Assembly: GCA_947494445.1 (NCBI GenBank)
Contig: CANLVD010000011.1
Coordinates: 62,001-126,000 of the forward strand
DNA: 64,000 bases
From: an uncultured Paracoccaceae bacterium
GTDB lineage: Bacteria; Pseudomonadota; Alphaproteobacteria; Rhodobacterales; Rhodobacteraceae
Direction of reading: 5' to 3'
Shown here: positions 52,365-62,990 of the stretch, in pieces
How the letters are laid out: every line of letters begins with the position of its first letter
Position numbering within the stretch: position 1 is the stretch's first letter
The notes under the pieces: generated by a model
What the model saw: only the letters and a program-made list of their open reading frames with translations
Told to the model about the DNA's origin: nothing
Databases searched by the model: none
Made by a program: the position numbers and the translations under genes

Positions 52365-52434
52365 TGCACAATTTGTGCAAATCTCTCTGATTCAGAGAAG
52401 ACGCGAATATATTCACGAAATGGGAGGCGTCAAG
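52365..52434 (-). promoter_or_regulatory. Promoter and leader palindrome of the rpsM-rpsK group
   Basis: On the minus strand TTGACG (52429-52434), a 16-base spacer and TATATT (52407-52412) form a good sigma-70 promoter in the 172-base gap after adk. The new RNA would then contain a perfect palindrome TGCACAA-T-TTGTGCA (52365-52379). The promoter means the alpha operon need not rely on the spc operon. Confidence 0.65.
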
Positions 52435-52444
52435 CCCCAAATAC

Positions 52445-53089
52445 TCAGCTTAATGCAGACGTAATCTCGGCCTGCACATCGCTGATATCACCCATGCCAT
52501 CGACCGACTTCAAAAGGCCTTTGGCGTGATAGTATCCAATCAGCGGAGAGGTCTCTTTATAGTAGGCCATCAGGCGTGTGCGCACGCTTTCGGCGTTGTC
52601 GTCCGCGCGGCGCTTGAAGTCGTTCGCTCCGCAGTTGTCACAGGCGTCTGGCTTGGCCGGGCGTTTGGTGTCGTCGTGGTAGACCTCACCACATCCGCCG
52701 CAAGTGAAACGGCCCGAGATGCGGCGCACAACAGCTTCGTCATCGACGCGCATTTCAACCACTGCATCCAGTTTGGATCCACGGCTGGACAGCAACTCTC
52801 CCAAAGCGTCGGCCTGGCCCAAGGTGCGGGGGAAGCCATCATAAATCGCACCGCTCTCGTCAGCGCCATTGTCCAGTTGTTCTGCAATCAGTCCGATCAC
52901 GATCTCATCGGTGACAAGATCGCCACGTGCCATTATGTCGGCCACTTGCTTGCCCATCTCCGAGCCGCTGTCTTTCGCAGCCCGCAGCATGTCCCCGGTG
53001 GAAAGTTGAACCATCCCGTGCTTTTCAACCAGCATACGGGCCTGTGTTCCCTTCCCCGCTCCCGGGGGGCCAAGCAAAATGATGTTCAT
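52445..53089 (-). CDS. adk: Adenylate kinase, zinc-LID type
   Basis: Adk balances AMP, ADP and ATP. The 214-residue protein has the P-loop GPPGAGKGT (7-15), DGFPRTLGQ (about 84-92), and a LID with four cysteines, CGGCG and CDNCG (about 130-153), a metal-binding LID as known in Paracoccus. The E. coli LID uses hydrogen-bonding residues there. The ATG overlaps the secY stop by 4 bases. Confidence 0.97.
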   Translation of the reverse strand: MNIILLGPPGAGKGTQARMLVEKHGMVQLSTGDMLRAAKDSGSEMGKQVADIMARGDLVTDEIVIGLIAEQLDNGADESGAIYDGFPRTLGQADALGELLSSRGSKLDAVVEMRVDDEAVVRRISGRFTCGGCGEVYHDDTKRPAKPDACDNCGANDFKRRADDNAESVRTRLMAYYKETSPLIGYYHAKGLLKSVDGMGDISDVQAEITSALS

Positions 53090-54432
53090 CGGCGCGCCTT
53101 CTTTCGTCCCTTGCCCCGGAGCTTCGATTTTTCGATCAGGCCTTCGTATTGGTGGGCCAGCATATGGGACTGTACTTGCGTTATGGTATCCATCGTAACA
53201 GAGACCACAATCAGAAGCGAAGTGCCACCAAAGTAGAAGGGCACGTTCAGCTCGGAGATCAGGATCTCGGGCAGCAGACAGACAGCCGTCAGATAGGCCG
53301 ACCCCAGTACCAGCAGGCGGGCGACCACATAATCGAGATATTCTACCGTCTTTGGACCCGGACGGATGCCCGGCACAAACCCACCCTGCTTTTTCAGGTT
53401 GTCGGCCACGTCCTCGGATTTGAAGGACACGTTTGCCGTATAGAAATAGGCAAAGAAGATCGTCAGCACCGCAAAGAGCACCAGATAGCCGATCTGCCCG
53501 CGGCCAAAGTAGGACGCGATGATGTTGGTCAGGCCCGTGCTGTCACCGCCCGAGAAGGTGGTGATCGTGTTGGGCAAAAGCAGCAGCGACGAGGCAAAGA
53601 TCGGCGGGATCACACCGGCAGGGTTGATCTTGATCGGCAGGTTGGAGCTTTCGCCCGCATACATCTTCTGCCCGACCTGACGGCGCGGATACTGGATGTG
53701 CACTTTCCTCAGCGCCCGTTCCACAAAGACAATCAGCGCAATCACCGCGATGGCCATGACGATCACACCCAGAATAACAGGGGTGCTGAGCGCGCCGGTC
53801 CGGCCTTGTGAGAAGAACTGTGCCAGGGCTGCGGGCAGTTCGGCAATGATGCCCACGAAGATGATGAGCGAGATGCCGTTGCCGATGCCGCGGGCCGTGA
53901 TCTGCTCACCCAGCCACATCAGGAACATCGTGCCGCCCACCAGCGTGATGACGCAGGAGGCCCGGAAGAACAGGCCCGGATCGATGACCAGCCCCTGCCC
54001 TTCAAGCCCGACAGAGATGCCATAGGCCTGGAATGTCGCCAGAAACACTGTGCCGTAGCGTGTGTATTGGTTGATTTTCTTGCGGCCCTGCTCGCCCTCT
54101 TTCTTCAATTGCTCGAAGTGAGGGACCATCGCCGTCAGCAACTGCACGATGATCGAGGCCGAAATATAAGGCATGATGCCAAGCGCGAAGATCGCCATCC
54201 GTCCGACAGCGCCGCCGGTGAACATGTTGAGCATGCCACCGATGCCCTGCTGGGCCTGCTCGAAAAAGCGGGCAAGCTGGACCGGGTCAACGCCGGGGAC
54301 GGGAATATAGGTGCCGATCCGGTATACGATCAGCAAACCGAGTGCGAACAGAATACGCTGTTGCAGTTCCTTGGCCTTGCTGAACGAGCTCCAGCTCAGG
54401 TTCGCGGCCATTTGTTCTGCGGCAGATGCCAT
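53086..54432 (-). CDS. secY: Protein translocase subunit SecY
   Basis: SecY forms the channel of the general secretion pathway. The 448-residue protein has ten membrane helices, the plug region after helix 1, PGVDP-type loop (about 47-51), the ring-lining helices with [15 protein letters not shown] (about 83-97) and the cytosolic loop with GIRPGPKT. It starts 97 bases after rplO, a gap with a hairpin. Confidence 0.97.
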   Translation of the reverse strand: MASAAEQMAANLSWSSFSKAKELQQRILFALGLLIVYRIGTYIPVPGVDPVQLARFFEQAQQGIGGMLNMFTGGAVGRMAIFALGIMPYISASIIVQLLTAMVPHFEQLKKEGEQGRKKINQYTRYGTVFLATFQAYGISVGLEGQGLVIDPGLFFRASCVITLVGGTMFLMWLGEQITARGIGNGISLIIFVGIIAELPAALAQFFSQGRTGALSTPVILGVIVMAIAVIALIVFVERALRKVHIQYPRRQVGQKMYAGESSNLPIKINPAGVIPPIFASSLLLLPNTITTFSGGDSTGLTNIIASYFGRGQIGYLVLFAVLTIFFAYFYTANVSFKSEDVADNLKKQGGFVPGIRPGPKTVEYLDYVVARLLVLGSAYLTAVCLLPEILISELNVPFYFGGTSLLIVVSVTMDTITQVQSHMLAHQYEGLIEKSKLRGKGRKKARR

Positions 54433-54451
54433 TTAGGGGTCTCCCATGACT

Positions 54452-54481
54452 GCGCCGCCAAAGCTGTTACTCAGGCGGCGC
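54452..54481 (-). other. Hairpin between rplO and secY
   Basis: GCGCCGCC (54452-54459) pairs with GGCGGCGC (54474-54481), an 8-bp perfect stem with a 14-base loop. No T run follows. It may modulate secY relative to rplO. Confidence 0.5.
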
Positions 54482-54529
54482 GAAATGCGTTGGTAAGGAT
54501 GTATGGTGTGACAGACACACCTGCAACCG

Positions 54530-55009
54530 TTATTCGGACGCAGCCTCGGCACATTGAGCAACCGTGATCGAGCCACCGGCCTTCTCCACCGCTGCAACGG
54601 CCGCCTTGGAAGCGCCGGTGATGTTGAGGTTGACCTTCGCGGTCAGTTCCCCTTTGGCCAGAAGACGCACACCGTCCTTCTTGCGACGCACCAGACCACT
54701 TTCGACCAGAACATCCTCGGTGACTTCCGATTTGATGTCGATCTTCTTGGCGTCGATGAACTTCTGCAGGATGCCGAGGTTGATCACCGCGTGGGTCTTG
54801 GTGTTGATGTTGTTGAAGCCGCGCTTTGGCAGGCGCTGGTAGAGGGGCATCTGGCCACCCTCATAGGCGTTGATGGCAACACCCGAACGGGATTTCTGAC
54901 CCTTGATGCCGCGACCGGCGGTTTTACCCTTGCCGGAGCCCGGACCGCGGGCAACGCGCTTCTTGGATTTCGTTGCGCCGGGATTGTCGCGCAGTTCATT
55001 GAGTTTCAT
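54530..55009 (-). CDS. rplO: 50S ribosomal protein L15
   Basis: The 159-residue protein starts [12 protein letters not shown] and has the [20 protein letters not shown] segment (about 22-41, 20 residues) typical of L15. It is an early assembly protein. The ATG at 55009 has AGGAG at good spacing; the frame upstream is not needed. Confidence 0.97.
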   Translation of the reverse strand: MKLNELRDNPGATKSKKRVARGPGSGKGKTAGRGIKGQKSRSGVAINAYEGGQMPLYQRLPKRGFNNINTKTHAVINLGILQKFIDAKKIDIKSEVTEDVLVESGLVRRKKDGVRLLAKGELTAKVNLNITGASKAAVAAVEKAGGSITVAQCAEAASE

Positions 55010-55087
55010 GACGCTTCTCCTCTGTGCCGGACACACCCCCCTAAGCGTCGGAATAACGGGTGGCCACGGCGTTGCATAAAGTCAGAA

Positions 55088-55108
55088 GCCCCGGAGCAGG
55101 TCCGGGGC
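55088..55108 (-). other. Hairpin between rpmD and rplO
   Basis: GCCCCGGA (55088-55095) and TCCGGGGC (55101-55108) form an 8-bp perfect stem with a 5-base loop, 15 bases after the rpmD stop. A short TTCTGACTTT follows. Confidence 0.6.
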
Positions 55109-55123
55109 ATCAGGAGCGCAGGC

Positions 55124-55312
55124 TTAGCCGCGCTCCTCAATGATTTCAACGAGATGCGGGATCTTGTTGACCATGCCGCGGACGGAAGGTGTGTCTTCCA
55201 GTTCGCGGGTCTTGTGCATCTTGTTCAGGCCCAGACCAATCAGCGTGCGACGCTGAATGTCGGGGCGGCGGATCGGAGAACCGATCTGCTTTACAACGAT
55301 GGTTTTCGCCAT
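55124..55312 (-). CDS. rpmD: 50S ribosomal protein L30
   Basis: The 62-residue protein has [17 protein letters not shown] and [15 protein letters not shown], the L30 pattern. It is absent in some bacteria but kept here. It starts 5 bases after rpsE; the ATG at 55312 gives the normal MAKTIVVKQ start. Confidence 0.97.
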   Translation of the reverse strand: MAKTIVVKQIGSPIRRPDIQRRTLIGLGLNKMHKTRELEDTPSVRGMVNKIPHLVEIIEERG

Positions 55313-55317
55313 AGACC

Positions 55318-55893
55318 TCAAGCCTCCGCAGGTTCAGCTTCGGCGGGTGCCGGAGCATTGGCCGCCTTGGGCAGGATGTCTGCCACCTTCTTGCCGCGGC
55401 GTGCCGCAACGGTCCGGGGGCTGTACTGCTTGGTCAGACCGTCCATGGTCGCGCGGATCATGTTGTACGGGTTCTGAGAGCCGATGGATTTCGCAACCAC
55501 ATCCGCAATGCCCAGCATCTCGAACACGGCGCGCATTGGACCACCGGCGATGATGCCGGTCCCCGCAGGAGCCGTACGCATCACAACTTTGCCCGCACCG
55601 TGACGGCCGTTCATGTTATGGTGCAGTGTCCGACCCTCGCGCAGAGGCACGCGGATCATCTGGCGCTTGGCCTGCTCGGTTGCCTTGCGGATCGCCTCGG
55701 GCACTTCGCGGGCCTTGCCCTTGCCAAAGCCGACACGGCCTTTTTGGTCGCCTACAACCACAAGTGCCGCAAAACCGAAGCGCTTACCGCCCTTCACTGT
55801 CTTGGACACGCGGTTGATCGCAACCAGACGGTCTGCAAATTCCGGGGTCTCTTCGCGATCGCGACGGTCCCGGCGGTTATCATTTCTAGCCAT
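55318..55893 (-). CDS. rpsE: 30S ribosomal protein S5
   Basis: The 191-residue protein has [20 protein letters not shown] (about 29-48, 20 residues), [20 protein letters not shown], and [15 protein letters not shown]5 shapes decoding accuracy and mRNA entry. An Ala-, Pro- and Glu-rich tail of about 15 residues extends past the core, as common in this group. Confidence 0.98.
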   Translation of the reverse strand: MARNDNRRDRRDREETPEFADRLVAINRVSKTVKGGKRFGFAALVVVGDQKGRVGFGKGKAREVPEAIRKATEQAKRQMIRVPLREGRTLHHNMNGRHGAGKVVMRTAPAGTGIIAGGPMRAVFEMLGIADVVAKSIGSQNPYNMIRATMDGLTKQYSPRTVAARRGKKVADILPKAANAPAPAEAEPAEA

Positions 55894-55905
55894 TACCGTT
55901 TCCCC

Positions 55906-56265
55906 TTAGAATTTCAGGCCACCCTCGCGGGCAGCATCCGCGAGCGCTTTAACCTTGCCATGGAAGAGGAAACCACCGCGGTCAAAGACCACTTCCTCAA
56001 CCCCGGCCTTCTTGGCACGAGCTGCAATTTCGGTGCCGATCTTGGCAGCCGCATCGCAGTTGTTCTTGCCGACCACGCCCAGCTTGCCCTCAAGCGAGGA
56101 AGCAGAGGCCAGCGTGACCCCGTTCAGATCGTCAATGATCTGGACGGAGATGTTCTTGTTCGAACGGTGCACGCTGAGGCGTGGACGGCCATTCGACATT
56201 TTCTTCAGTTTGTTCCGGACGCGCAGGCGGCGTTTCTGGAACAGATCTCTTTTCGAGTTCGCCAT
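55906..56265 (-). CDS. rplR: 50S ribosomal protein L18
   Basis: The 119-residue protein has [31 protein letters not shown] and [25 protein letters not shown]-type ending, typical of L18, which binds 5S rRNA. It lies 12 bases after rpsE start region and 11 bases after rplF. Confidence 0.98.
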   Translation of the reverse strand: MANSKRDLFQKRRLRVRNKLKKMSNGRPRLSVHRSNKNISVQIIDDLNGVTLASASSLEGKLGVVGKNNCDAAAKIGTEIAARAKKAGVEEVVFDRGGFLFHGKVKALADAAREGGLKF

Positions 56266-56276
56266 TCTACCGGTCC

Positions 56277-56810
56277 TTATTTCTTCTTACCTTCCTTGCG
56301 GAAGATAAATTCACCTTTGTACTTGATGCCCTTGCCCTTGTAAGGCTCGGGCTTGCGCCATTCGCGGATGTTCGCTGCGACCTGGCCGACGACCTGCTGG
56401 TCGATGCCCTCGACAACGATTTCCGTGGGCTTTGGCGCTGTGACCTGTACACCTTCGGGGATCTCGAACTCTACGTCGTGAGAGTATCCCAAAGACAGTT
56501 TCAGCACCTTGCCCTGAACGGCGGCACGATAACCAACGCCGTTGATCTCAAGCTCTTTCTTGAAACCCTCGGCCACGCCATCAACGCAGTTGGCGACCTG
56601 AGTGCGGCTCATGCCCCACTGCTGGCGGGCGCGCTTGGACTTGCCGCGCGGCATGACCGACACTGCATTGTCCTCAAGCGTGATGGTGACATCATCGGTT
56701 GCGGTGAAGCTGCGGACACCCTTAGGGCCCTTCACTTCGATGGTCTGACCGGACACGGAAGCTGTGACGCCGCCGGGAAGGTCCACTGGTTTTTTACCAA
56801 TACGTGACAT
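56277..56810 (-). CDS. rplF: 50S ribosomal protein L6
   Basis: The 177-residue protein starts [15 protein letters not shown], has two repeated domains, and ends with [17 protein letters not shown], the L6 signature. It supports factor binding at the stalk base. The ATG at 56810 is the family start; a codon pair upstream is in frame but unneeded. Confidence 0.98.
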   Translation of the reverse strand: MSRIGKKPVDLPGGVTASVSGQTIEVKGPKGVRSFTATDDVTITLEDNAVSVMPRGKSKRARQQWGMSRTQVANCVDGVAEGFKKELEINGVGYRAAVQGKVLKLSLGYSHDVEFEIPEGVQVTAPKPTEIVVEGIDQQVVGQVAANIREWRKPEPYKGKGIKYKGEFIFRKEGKKK

Positions 56811-56822
56811 CTGCAATCCTCC

Positions 56823-57221
56823 TTAGAAGACCCGGCACAGAACTTCGCCACCGACATTTTCGGTACGAGCCTGTGCATCGGACATCACACCCTTGGGTGT
56901 GGAGACAATCGCAACCCCGAGGCCCTGACGGACAGAGGGGATATCTTTCACGCCGGCATACACACGACGACCGGGCTTGGAGACGCGCTTCAATTCGCGG
57001 ATCACCGGCTCGCCATCGTAGTATTTGAGGCTGATTTCGATCTCGGGCAGACCACGGTCGCCTTCCATCTTTTCAAAGCCACGGATGTAGCCTTCGTTGG
57101 TCAGAACCTCGAGCACCCAGGCCCGAATTTTCGACGCAGGTGTGCGCACTGTGGATTTGCCACGCATCTGGGCGTTGCGGATCCGTGTGAGCATATCACC
57201 TAAGGGATCGTTCATAGACAT
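56823..57221 (-). CDS. rpsH: 30S ribosomal protein S8
   Basis: The 132-residue protein has [14 protein letters not shown] (about 5-18) and the C-terminal [18 protein letters not shown], with GGEVLCRVF at the end. S8 is a primary 16S binder and, in E. coli, the repressor of the spc operon. GGGAGG precedes the ATG at 57221; another ATG two codons later is possible. Confidence 0.98.
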   Translation of the reverse strand: MSMNDPLGDMLTRIRNAQMRGKSTVRTPASKIRAWVLEVLTNEGYIRGFEKMEGDRGLPEIEISLKYYDGEPVIRELKRVSKPGRRVYAGVKDIPSVRQGLGVAIVSTPKGVMSDAQARTENVGGEVLCRVF

Positions 57222-57236
57222 CTGTTCTGACCTCCC

Positions 57237-57542
57237 TTACCAGCTCGACTTGACCATGCCGGGGATCTCGCCCTTGGAGGCCAGGTCCCGAAGCGCGATC
57301 CGCGACATCTTGAGTTTGCGATAATAGGCTTTGGGACGACCCGAAACCTGACAACGGTTGTTCAGACGTGTTGCTGAGGAGTTGCGCGGCAGCTTGGCGA
57401 GTTTCATCACCAGTTGCACCCGGTCACCCAGAGCAAGATCACGATTTTCCAGCTGCTCTTTGATCGCGGCGCGCTTGGCGGCGTATTTTGCCACCAGCTT
57501 TTCGCGCTTCAACTGGCGCTGGATCATGCTGACTTTAGCCAT
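57237..57542 (-). CDS. rpsN: 30S ribosomal protein S14, zinc-free type
   Basis: The 101-residue protein has the [15 protein letters not shown] segment (about 62-76) of the long S14 form without the CxxC zinc pairs. The long form fits Proteobacteria. It sits in the 30S head. Confidence 0.98.
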   Translation of the reverse strand: MAKVSMIQRQLKREKLVAKYAAKRAAIKEQLENRDLALGDRVQLVMKLAKLPRNSSATRLNNRCQVSGRPKAYYRKLKMSRIALRDLASKGEIPGMVKSSW

Positions 57543-57560
57543 ATTTCTCTCTCCTCCCGC

Positions 57561-58112
57561 TTACGCCTGGAAGGGCAAGTTGAATTTGCTCAACAAGCTC
57601 TTCGCTTCCGCGTCATCATTTGCGGTGGTGCAGATAACAATATCCATCCCCCAGATCTGATCGACCTTGTCGTATTCGATCTCAGGGAAGACGATGTGCT
57701 CTTTCAGGCCCATGGCGTAGTTGCCACGACCGTCGAAAGACTTGGCGTTGATGCCCCGGAAATCCCGGACACGTGGCATGGCAATGGTCACCAGCCGGTC
57801 GAGGAATTCGTACATCCGGTCGCCGCGCAGCGTAACTTTCACGCCAAGGGGCATTTCCTCACGCACCTTGAAACCCGCGATGGATTTCTTGGCTTTCGTG
57901 ATGACCGGCATCTGGGCCGCGATCAGCATCAGATCGTTGTGAGCGGAGCGGATTTTCTTGCTGTCAGCAACAGCTTCACCGACGCCCATGTTCAGCACGA
58001 TCTTGTCGAGCCGAGGGATCTGCATGTCGTTCTTGTAGCCGAACTCTTCCTTCATCGCAGCGCGGATGGAGGATTTGTAAGTCTCTTTAAGACGAGGGGT
58101 ATACTCAGCCAT
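57561..58112 (-). CDS. rplE: 50S ribosomal protein L5
   Basis: The 183-residue protein has [18 protein letters not shown] (about 30-47), [22 protein letters not shown] and the FPEIEYDK segment, standard for L5, which binds 5S rRNA and P-site tRNA. It overlaps rplX by 8 bases. Confidence 0.98.
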   Translation of the reverse strand: MAEYTPRLKETYKSSIRAAMKEEFGYKNDMQIPRLDKIVLNMGVGEAVADSKKIRSAHNDLMLIAAQMPVITKAKKSIAGFKVREEMPLGVKVTLRGDRMYEFLDRLVTIAMPRVRDFRGINAKSFDGRGNYAMGLKEHIVFPEIEYDKVDQIWGMDIVICTTANDDAEAKSLLSKFNLPFQA

Positions 58113-58419
58113 TGAGGGTCTCCCCGGATTTCTTGGCGAAGCGGACTTTCTTGCCGTCTACCGTTTTGAAACCAACACGGGTCGGGCCGCCATCCTTGGG
58201 GTCCACCAGTGCGATATTGCTCAGGTCGATGGGCACATCCTTGGGGATGCGGCCGCCCTGGCTGTTCTGGCTCTGACGGGTGTGGCGGATCGCGGTGTTC
58301 ACGCCCGATACAATCGCCTTGCCATCCTTGGGCATCACTTGCGTGATCTCGCCCTCACGGCCCTTGTCCTTGCCTGCAAGCACGACGACCTTGTCACCTT
58401 TGCGGAGTTTGGCAGCCAT
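58105..58419 (-). CDS. rplX: 50S ribosomal protein L24
   Basis: The 104-residue protein has the KOW motif [19 protein letters not shown] (about 5-23) and VNTAIRHTR. It starts 50S assembly. The ATG at 58419 overlaps the rplN stop by one base (TGATG). Confidence 0.97.
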   Translation of the reverse strand: MAAKLRKGDKVVVLAGKDKGREGEITQVMPKDGKAIVSGVNTAIRHTRQSQNSQGGRIPKDVPIDLSNIALVDPKDGGPTRVGFKTVDGKKVRFAKKSGETLNG

Positions 58420-58787
58420 CACAGCACCTCCGGAGCGAGTGAAATGATTTTCATGAAGTTCTTGCCGCGCAGCTCACGAACAACGGGGCCAAAGATACGT
58501 GTACCCACTGGCTCGTTGGCGTTGTTGAGGATGACGGCCGCGTTCCGGTCAAACCGGATGGCGGTGCCGTCTTCGCGGCGGACTTCTTTGGCGGTGCGCA
58601 CAACCACTGCCTTGCGAACGTCACCCTTCTTCACGCGACCGCGTGGAATGGCTTCTTTCACAGAGACAACGATGATGTCACCGACGCTGGCGTATTTCCG
58701 TTTGGAACCGCCCAGGACCTTGATGCACTGAACTCGGCGTGCGCCTGAGTTGTCAGCAACATCCAGATTGGTCTGCATCTGGATCAT
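58419..58787 (-). CDS. rplN: 50S ribosomal protein L14
   Basis: The 122-residue protein starts [16 protein letters not shown], has the [12 protein letters not shown] strand and ends near [11 protein letters not shown], all typical of L14 at the subunit interface. A small GTGAGG/CCTCAC hairpin (58805-58821) lies in the gap before it. Confidence 0.98.
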   Translation of the reverse strand: MIQMQTNLDVADNSGARRVQCIKVLGGSKRKYASVGDIIVVSVKEAIPRGRVKKGDVRKAVVVRTAKEVRREDGTAIRFDRNAAVILNNANEPVGTRIFGPVVRELRGKNFMKIISLAPEVL

Positions 58788-58849
58788 TTGGTTTCTCCCG
58801 ACCTGTGAGGACCAGCCTCACGGTTTCGATTAACTGTTTGGATCAGGCC

Positions 58850-59080
58850 TCAGTCGGCCAGAACTTCCCAGCGTTTGTTCTTCGAGACCGGCGAACATTC
58901 CTGAATGCGGACTGTGTCACCTGTCTTGAATTGGTCATTCGCATCATGCGCCCGGTACTTCTTGGACTCACGAATGGTTTTCTTGAACAAGGGGTGTGTG
59001 AAGCGGCGCTCGACCAGAACGGTAACCGTCTGGGCGTTCTTGTCGCTGGTCACAGTGCCCTGCAGAATTCGCTTTGGCAT
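58850..59080 (-). CDS. rpsQ: 30S ribosomal protein S17
   Basis: The 76-residue protein has [20 protein letters not shown] and the [21 protein letters not shown] segment, typical of S17, a primary 16S-binding protein with an OB fold. It starts 3 bases after rpmC. Confidence 0.98.
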   Translation of the reverse strand: MPKRILQGTVTSDKNAQTVTVLVERRFTHPLFKKTIRESKKYRAHDANDQFKTGDTVRIQECSPVSKNKRWEVLAD

Positions 59081-59083
59081 CTC

Positions 59084-59290
59084 TTAACCTTCCGACGCCG
59101 CTGCAGCGGCCTTTTCGTTCAAAATCGTCTTCACGCGGGCAGCGTCACGACGGACGGCCTTCATGCGTGCAGTGTTTTCCAGCTGACCAGTTGCCTGCTG
59201 AAAGCGGAGATTGAAGCTCTCCTTTTTCAGCGATTCGAGCTCTGTACGAAGCTCGTCAGGCGATTTGGCGCGCATATCGCTCGCGTTCAT
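59084..59290 (-). CDS. rpmC: 50S ribosomal protein L29
   Basis: The 68-residue helical protein has [20 protein letters not shown] (about 15-34, 20 residues) and [20 protein letters not shown], the L29 pattern, with a short Ala-rich tail. It is at the tunnel exit. The ATG at 59290 is preferred to a GTG one codon upstream. Confidence 0.97.
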   Translation of the reverse strand: MNASDMRAKSPDELRTELESLKKESFNLRFQQATGQLENTARMKAVRRDAARVKTILNEKAAAAASEG

Positions 59291-59392
59291 CACGCATATC
59301 CTTTCATCAGAAGCTACCGCAGGACGGACCTGAGCGCTTTTCCAACAACAAAATCAAGGCCGTATCCCCCGAGCGTGCCCGAGGGACGTGCC

Positions 59393-59806
59393 TTACCAAT
59401 CCTCGCGTGTCACGAAGCGACACTTGACCGGCAGTTTCATCGCTGCCAGTCGGAGGGCTTCCTTTGCCACATCTTCGCCTACACCGTCAATCTCAAACAT
59501 GATCCGGCCAGGCTTGACCTTGGCGGCCCAATATTCGACGGAGCCCTTACCCTTACCCATCCGAACTTCGGTAGGCTTTTTGGACACTGGCACATCAGGG
59601 AAGATGCGGATCCAGACCCGGCCCTGACGCTTCATGTGACGTGTCATGGCCCGGCGGGCGGCTTCGATCTGGCGCGCTGTGATGCGCTCGGGTTCAGTGG
59701 CCTTCAGACCATAGGTGCCGAAGGTCATATCGGTTCCGCCAGGTGCCTGACCGGAGATCCGGCCTTTGTGCATCTTGCGGAATTTCGTACGCTTTGGTGA
59801 GAGCAT
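59393..59806 (-). CDS. rplP: 50S ribosomal protein L16
   Basis: The 137-residue protein starts [16 protein letters not shown] and has [17 protein letters not shown] (about 53-69) and the [13 protein letters not shown] segment, the L16 hallmarks. It organises the A-site region. A gap of 102 bases without a gene follows it before rpmC. Confidence 0.98.
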   Translation of the reverse strand: MLSPKRTKFRKMHKGRISGQAPGGTDMTFGTYGLKATEPERITARQIEAARRAMTRHMKRQGRVWIRIFPDVPVSKKPTEVRMGKGKGSVEYWAAKVKPGRIMFEIDGVGEDVAKEALRLAAMKLPVKCRFVTREDW

Positions 59807-59818
59807 AGTCTTGCTTCC

Positions 59819-60538
59819 TTATGCGCGTTCGCGGTCGCGGCGACCGCCCGGACGGCCTGCGCCACCCTCTTGCATTTCAGACTGGCGGCGATCGCGGGCC
59901 TGCGGATCATGCTCAAGGATTTCACCTTTGAAGATCCAGACCTTGATGCCGATGATGCCGTAAGCGGTCAGCGCCTCGTGATGGGCGTAATCGATGTCGG
60001 CGCGAAGGGTGTGCAGGGGCACGCGGCCCTCACGATACCATTCGGTCCGCGCAATCTCGGCACCGCCAAGACGACCCGCACAGTTGATCCGGATGCCCAG
60101 GGCGCCCATGCGCATGGCGTTCTGGACCGAGCGCTTCATGGCACGGCGGAACGACACACGACGCTCAAGCTGCTGACCGATGTTCTCGGCCACGAGGGCT
60201 GCGTCGATCTCGGGCTTGCGCACTTCAACGATGTTGAGGTGCAGCTCGGATGCTGTCATCGCGGCCAGTTGCTTGCGCAGTGTCTCGATGTCAGCACCTT
60301 TCTTGCCGATGATCACACCGGGGCGCGCTGCGTGGATCGTCACCCGGCACTTCTTGTGCGGACGCTCGATGATCACGCGGCTGATGCCGGCCTGAACACA
60401 GTTCTTCTTCACATACTCGCGGATCGCGAGGTCTTCGTGAAGCAGTTCGCCATATTCCTTGCCATCGGCGTACCAACGACTGTCCCATGTGCGGTTGACC
60501 TGAAGACGCAGGCCGATTGGATTGATCTTCTGACCCAT
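59819..60538 (-). CDS. rpsC: 30S ribosomal protein S3
   Basis: The 239-residue protein starts [12 protein letters not shown], has the KH-domain loop [16 protein letters not shown] (about 73-88) and the C-terminal [13 protein letters not shown], and ends in an Arg- and Gly-rich tail. S3 lines the mRNA entry. Its ATG overlaps the rplV stop by one base. Confidence 0.98.
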   Translation of the reverse strand: MGQKINPIGLRLQVNRTWDSRWYADGKEYGELLHEDLAIREYVKKNCVQAGISRVIIERPHKKCRVTIHAARPGVIIGKKGADIETLRKQLAAMTASELHLNIVEVRKPEIDAALVAENIGQQLERRVSFRRAMKRSVQNAMRMGALGIRINCAGRLGGAEIARTEWYREGRVPLHTLRADIDYAHHEALTAYGIIGIKVWIFKGEILEHDPQARDRRQSEMQEGGAGRPGGRRDRERA

Positions 60539-60924
60539 TAGGCTTGCTCCTCTTCGCCAATCTGACGAACTTTGATGGTCACCTGGCTGAACGGCTTGAG
60601 AATCTTGCCAAACCGGCCACGTGCCCGGGGACGCCCGCGCTTCATGACCAGGTTCTTGCCAACCCAGGCTTCTGCCACCACCAGTTCATCCACATCGAGA
60701 TTATGGTTGTTCTCGGCGTTCGCGATTGCCGACTGAAGAGTTTTCTTCACGTCTGCCGCGATCCGCTTCTTCGAGAAGGTCAGATCCGTCAAAGCCTTGT
60801 CGACCGGCTTGTTGCGGATCATCTGGGCGACCAGATTGAGTTTCTGAGGGGAGGTGCGCAGCATGCGGCTGACGGCCATCGCCTCGTTCTCCGCCACGCG
60901 GCGGGGGTTCTTGTCCTTACCCAT
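60538..60924 (-). CDS. rplV: 50S ribosomal protein L22
   Basis: The 128-residue protein has [20 protein letters not shown] (about 20-39) and the tunnel-lining loop [12 protein letters not shown] (about 96-107) of L22, where macrolide-resistance changes can occur. The sequence is normal at these positions as far as I can judge. Confidence 0.98.
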   Translation of the reverse strand: MGKDKNPRRVAENEAMAVSRMLRTSPQKLNLVAQMIRNKPVDKALTDLTFSKKRIAADVKKTLQSAIANAENNHNLDVDELVVAEAWVGKNLVMKRGRPRARGRFGKILKPFSQVTIKVRQIGEEEQA

Positions 60925-60927
60925 GGC

Positions 60928-61206
60928 TTATTTCCGCTTCGCTTTTTTGTCCGCGGCGTGACCGTAGTAGGTCCGCGTTGGAGAGTATTCGCCAAACTTC
61001 TGGCCGATCATTTCCTCGGTCACGTTGACCGGGATGTGCTTGCGGCCGTTGTAAACACCAAAGGTCAAACCCACGAACTGGGGCAGAATGGTGGACCGGC
61101 GCGACCAGATCTTGATCACTTCGCTGCGCCCGCTTTCACGGGACTTTTCGGCCTTTTTCAGCACGTAGCTGTCAACAAAAGGGCCTTTCCATACAGAGCG
61201 AGCCAT
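60928..61206 (-). CDS. rpsS: 30S ribosomal protein S19
   Basis: The 92-residue protein has [18 protein letters not shown] (about 4-21), the [13 protein letters not shown] segment and [17 protein letters not shown], the S19 signature. It binds the 30S head with S13. Confidence 0.98.
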   Translation of the reverse strand: MARSVWKGPFVDSYVLKKAEKSRESGRSEVIKIWSRRSTILPQFVGLTFGVYNGRKHIPVNVTEEMIGQKFGEYSPTRTYYGHAADKKAKRK

Positions 61207-61209
61207 TGA

Positions 61210-62049
61210 TTAGCGCCCCTTCTTCTTGGCGTGACGGGACCGCAAGATATACTTGTCGGTGGTCTTGTTCGAACGGGTGCGCGCACCTTTGGTTGGTTTG
61301 CCCCAAGGGGTTACCGGATGGCGACCACCCGAGGTCCGGCCCTCACCACCACCATGTGGGTGATCGATCGGGTTCATGACCACACCACGCACTGCCGGGC
61401 GCTTGCCCATGTGACGGGTCCGGCCAGCCTTGCCGAGGTTCTGGTTCGAATTGTCGGGGTTGGACACGGCACCAACGGTGGCCATGCATTCCTGACGGAC
61501 CAGACGCAACTCGCCCGAGGACAGGCGGATCTGCGCGTAACCACCATCACGACCAACGAACTGGGCGTATGTACCGGCTGCACGTGCAACCTGACCACCC
61601 TTGCCGGGCTTCAGTTCGATGTTGTGGATGATTGTACCGATCGGCATGCCGGTGAAGGGCATTGCGTTGCCGGGCTTCACGTCAACCTTGCTGCCTGCAA
61701 CAACCTTGTCCCCAACAGCCAGACGCTGAGGTGCCAGGATGTAGGCCTGCTCTCCGTCTGTGTACTGGATCAATGCGATGAAGGCTGTCCGGTTGGGATC
61801 ATACTCGATCCGGACCACTACCGCCTCGACATCCAACTTGTTGCGTTTGAAATCCACGATCCGGTAGAGGCGCTTTGCCCCCCCACCACGACGCCGCATG
61901 GTGATCCGTCCGGTGTTGTTCCGGCCCGCCTTCTTGGTCAAACCCTGCGTGAGGGATTTGACCGGGCGGCCTTTCCAAAGCTCCGAACGGTCGATCAGAA
62001 CCAGCCCGCGCTGGCCTGGCGTTGTCGGCTTATACGACTTGAGTGCCAT
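61210..62049 (-). CDS. rplB: 50S ribosomal protein L2
   Basis: The 279-residue protein has [19 protein letters not shown] (about 42-60) and the C-terminal [18 protein letters not shown] (about 221-238) with the conserved His near the peptidyl transferase centre. Ends with a basic SRHAKKKGR tail. Length is standard. Confidence 0.98.
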   Translation of the reverse strand: MALKSYKPTTPGQRGLVLIDRSELWKGRPVKSLTQGLTKKAGRNNTGRITMRRRGGGAKRLYRIVDFKRNKLDVEAVVVRIEYDPNRTAFIALIQYTDGEQAYILAPQRLAVGDKVVAGSKVDVKPGNAMPFTGMPIGTIIHNIELKPGKGGQVARAAGTYAQFVGRDGGYAQIRLSSGELRLVRQECMATVGAVSNPDNSNQNLGKAGRTRHMGKRPAVRGVVMNPIDHPHGGGEGRTSGGRHPVTPWGKPTKGARTRSNKTTDKYILRSRHAKKKGR

Positions 62050-62076
62050 CTTGCTGTCTTCCGTTTGCTTCTAGAT

Positions 62077-62373
62077 TTACAGACCTGTCGTCACGTCGAT
62101 GGTGTTGCCATCTTCGAGCGTGACATAGGCCTTCTTCACGTCCTTGCGCGTTCCAAGTTTGCCCTTGAAGCGCTTCACCTTGCCTTTGGTGATGGAGGTG
62201 TTGACCGCCTTCACCTTGACGCCGAACAGGGTCTCCACAGCTTCCTTGATCTGTGGCTTGTTCGCGTCGATCGCGACCTCAAACACGACCGCACCATTTT
62301 CGGAGGCCATGGTGGCCTTCTCGGTGATGATCGGCTTGCGCACGATGTCGTAGAGTTCTGCCTTGGCGGTCAT
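62077..62373 (-). CDS. rplW: 50S ribosomal protein L23
   Basis: The 98-residue protein has [14 protein letters not shown] (about 8-21) and the [20 protein letters not shown] loop (about 54-73, 20 residues). L23 docks trigger factor and SRP at the tunnel exit. The ATG at 62373 overlaps the rplD stop; upstream codons in frame lie inside rplD. Confidence 0.97.
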   Translation of the reverse strand: MTAKAELYDIVRKPIITEKATMASENGAVVFEVAIDANKPQIKEAVETLFGVKVKAVNTSITKGKVKRFKGKLGTRKDVKKAYVTLEDGNTIDVTTGL

Positions 62374-62990
62374 TTCAGTCGAGCCTCCAGAGCCTCGACG
62401 CCGGCCTTTGTCAGGACGAGCGTCTTGCATTTCAGGATGTCATAGACGTTGGCGCCCATGGTTGGGAGCACGTCGATGCCATCCAGGTTACGGGCCGCCA
62501 ATGCGAAGTTTGCATTCACGTCAGCCCCGTCGATCACAAGCGCCTTTTTCCAGCTCAGCTTCTTCATTGCTGTGGCCAGAGCCTTGGTCTTGCCCTCTTT
62601 GAGATCGGCATTCTCGATCACGATCAGCTCACCAGCGGTGAGTTTCGCGCTCAAGGCGTGCCGCAGGCCAAGCTTGCGGAACTTCTTAGGCAGATCATGG
62701 GCGTGGCTGCGCGGGGTCGGGCCCTTGTAGACACCACCCTTTTTGAAGATCGGTGCGTTCCGGTCACCATGGCGTGCGCCACCGGTGCCCTTCTGGCGGT
62801 AGATCTTCTTGGTCGAGTAGCTTGTCTCGGAGCGGGTCTTGACCTTGTGGGTGCCTGCCTGGGTGCGCGAACGCTGCCAGCGCACGACCCGGTGCAGGAT
62901 GTCTGCACGCGGCTCAAGCCCGAAGATCGCATCGTCCAGATCAATCGATCCGGCCTTGCCTGCGTCAAGGTTGATTACGTCGGTTTTCAT
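62370..62990 (-). CDS. rplD: 50S ribosomal protein L4
   Basis: The 206-residue protein has the tunnel loop with [19 protein letters not shown] (about 71-89) and [20 protein letters not shown]. In E. coli L4 also represses the S10 operon through the leader, which lies outside this window. It overlaps rplC by 4 bases. Confidence 0.98.
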   Translation of the reverse strand: MKTDVINLDAGKAGSIDLDDAIFGLEPRADILHRVVRWQRSRTQAGTHKVKTRSETSYSTKKIYRQKGTGGARHGDRNAPIFKKGGVYKGPTPRSHAHDLPKKFRKLGLRHALSAKLTAGELIVIENADLKEGKTKALATAMKKLSWKKALVIDGADVNANFALAARNLDGIDVLPTMGANVYDILKCKTLVLTKAGVEALEARLK

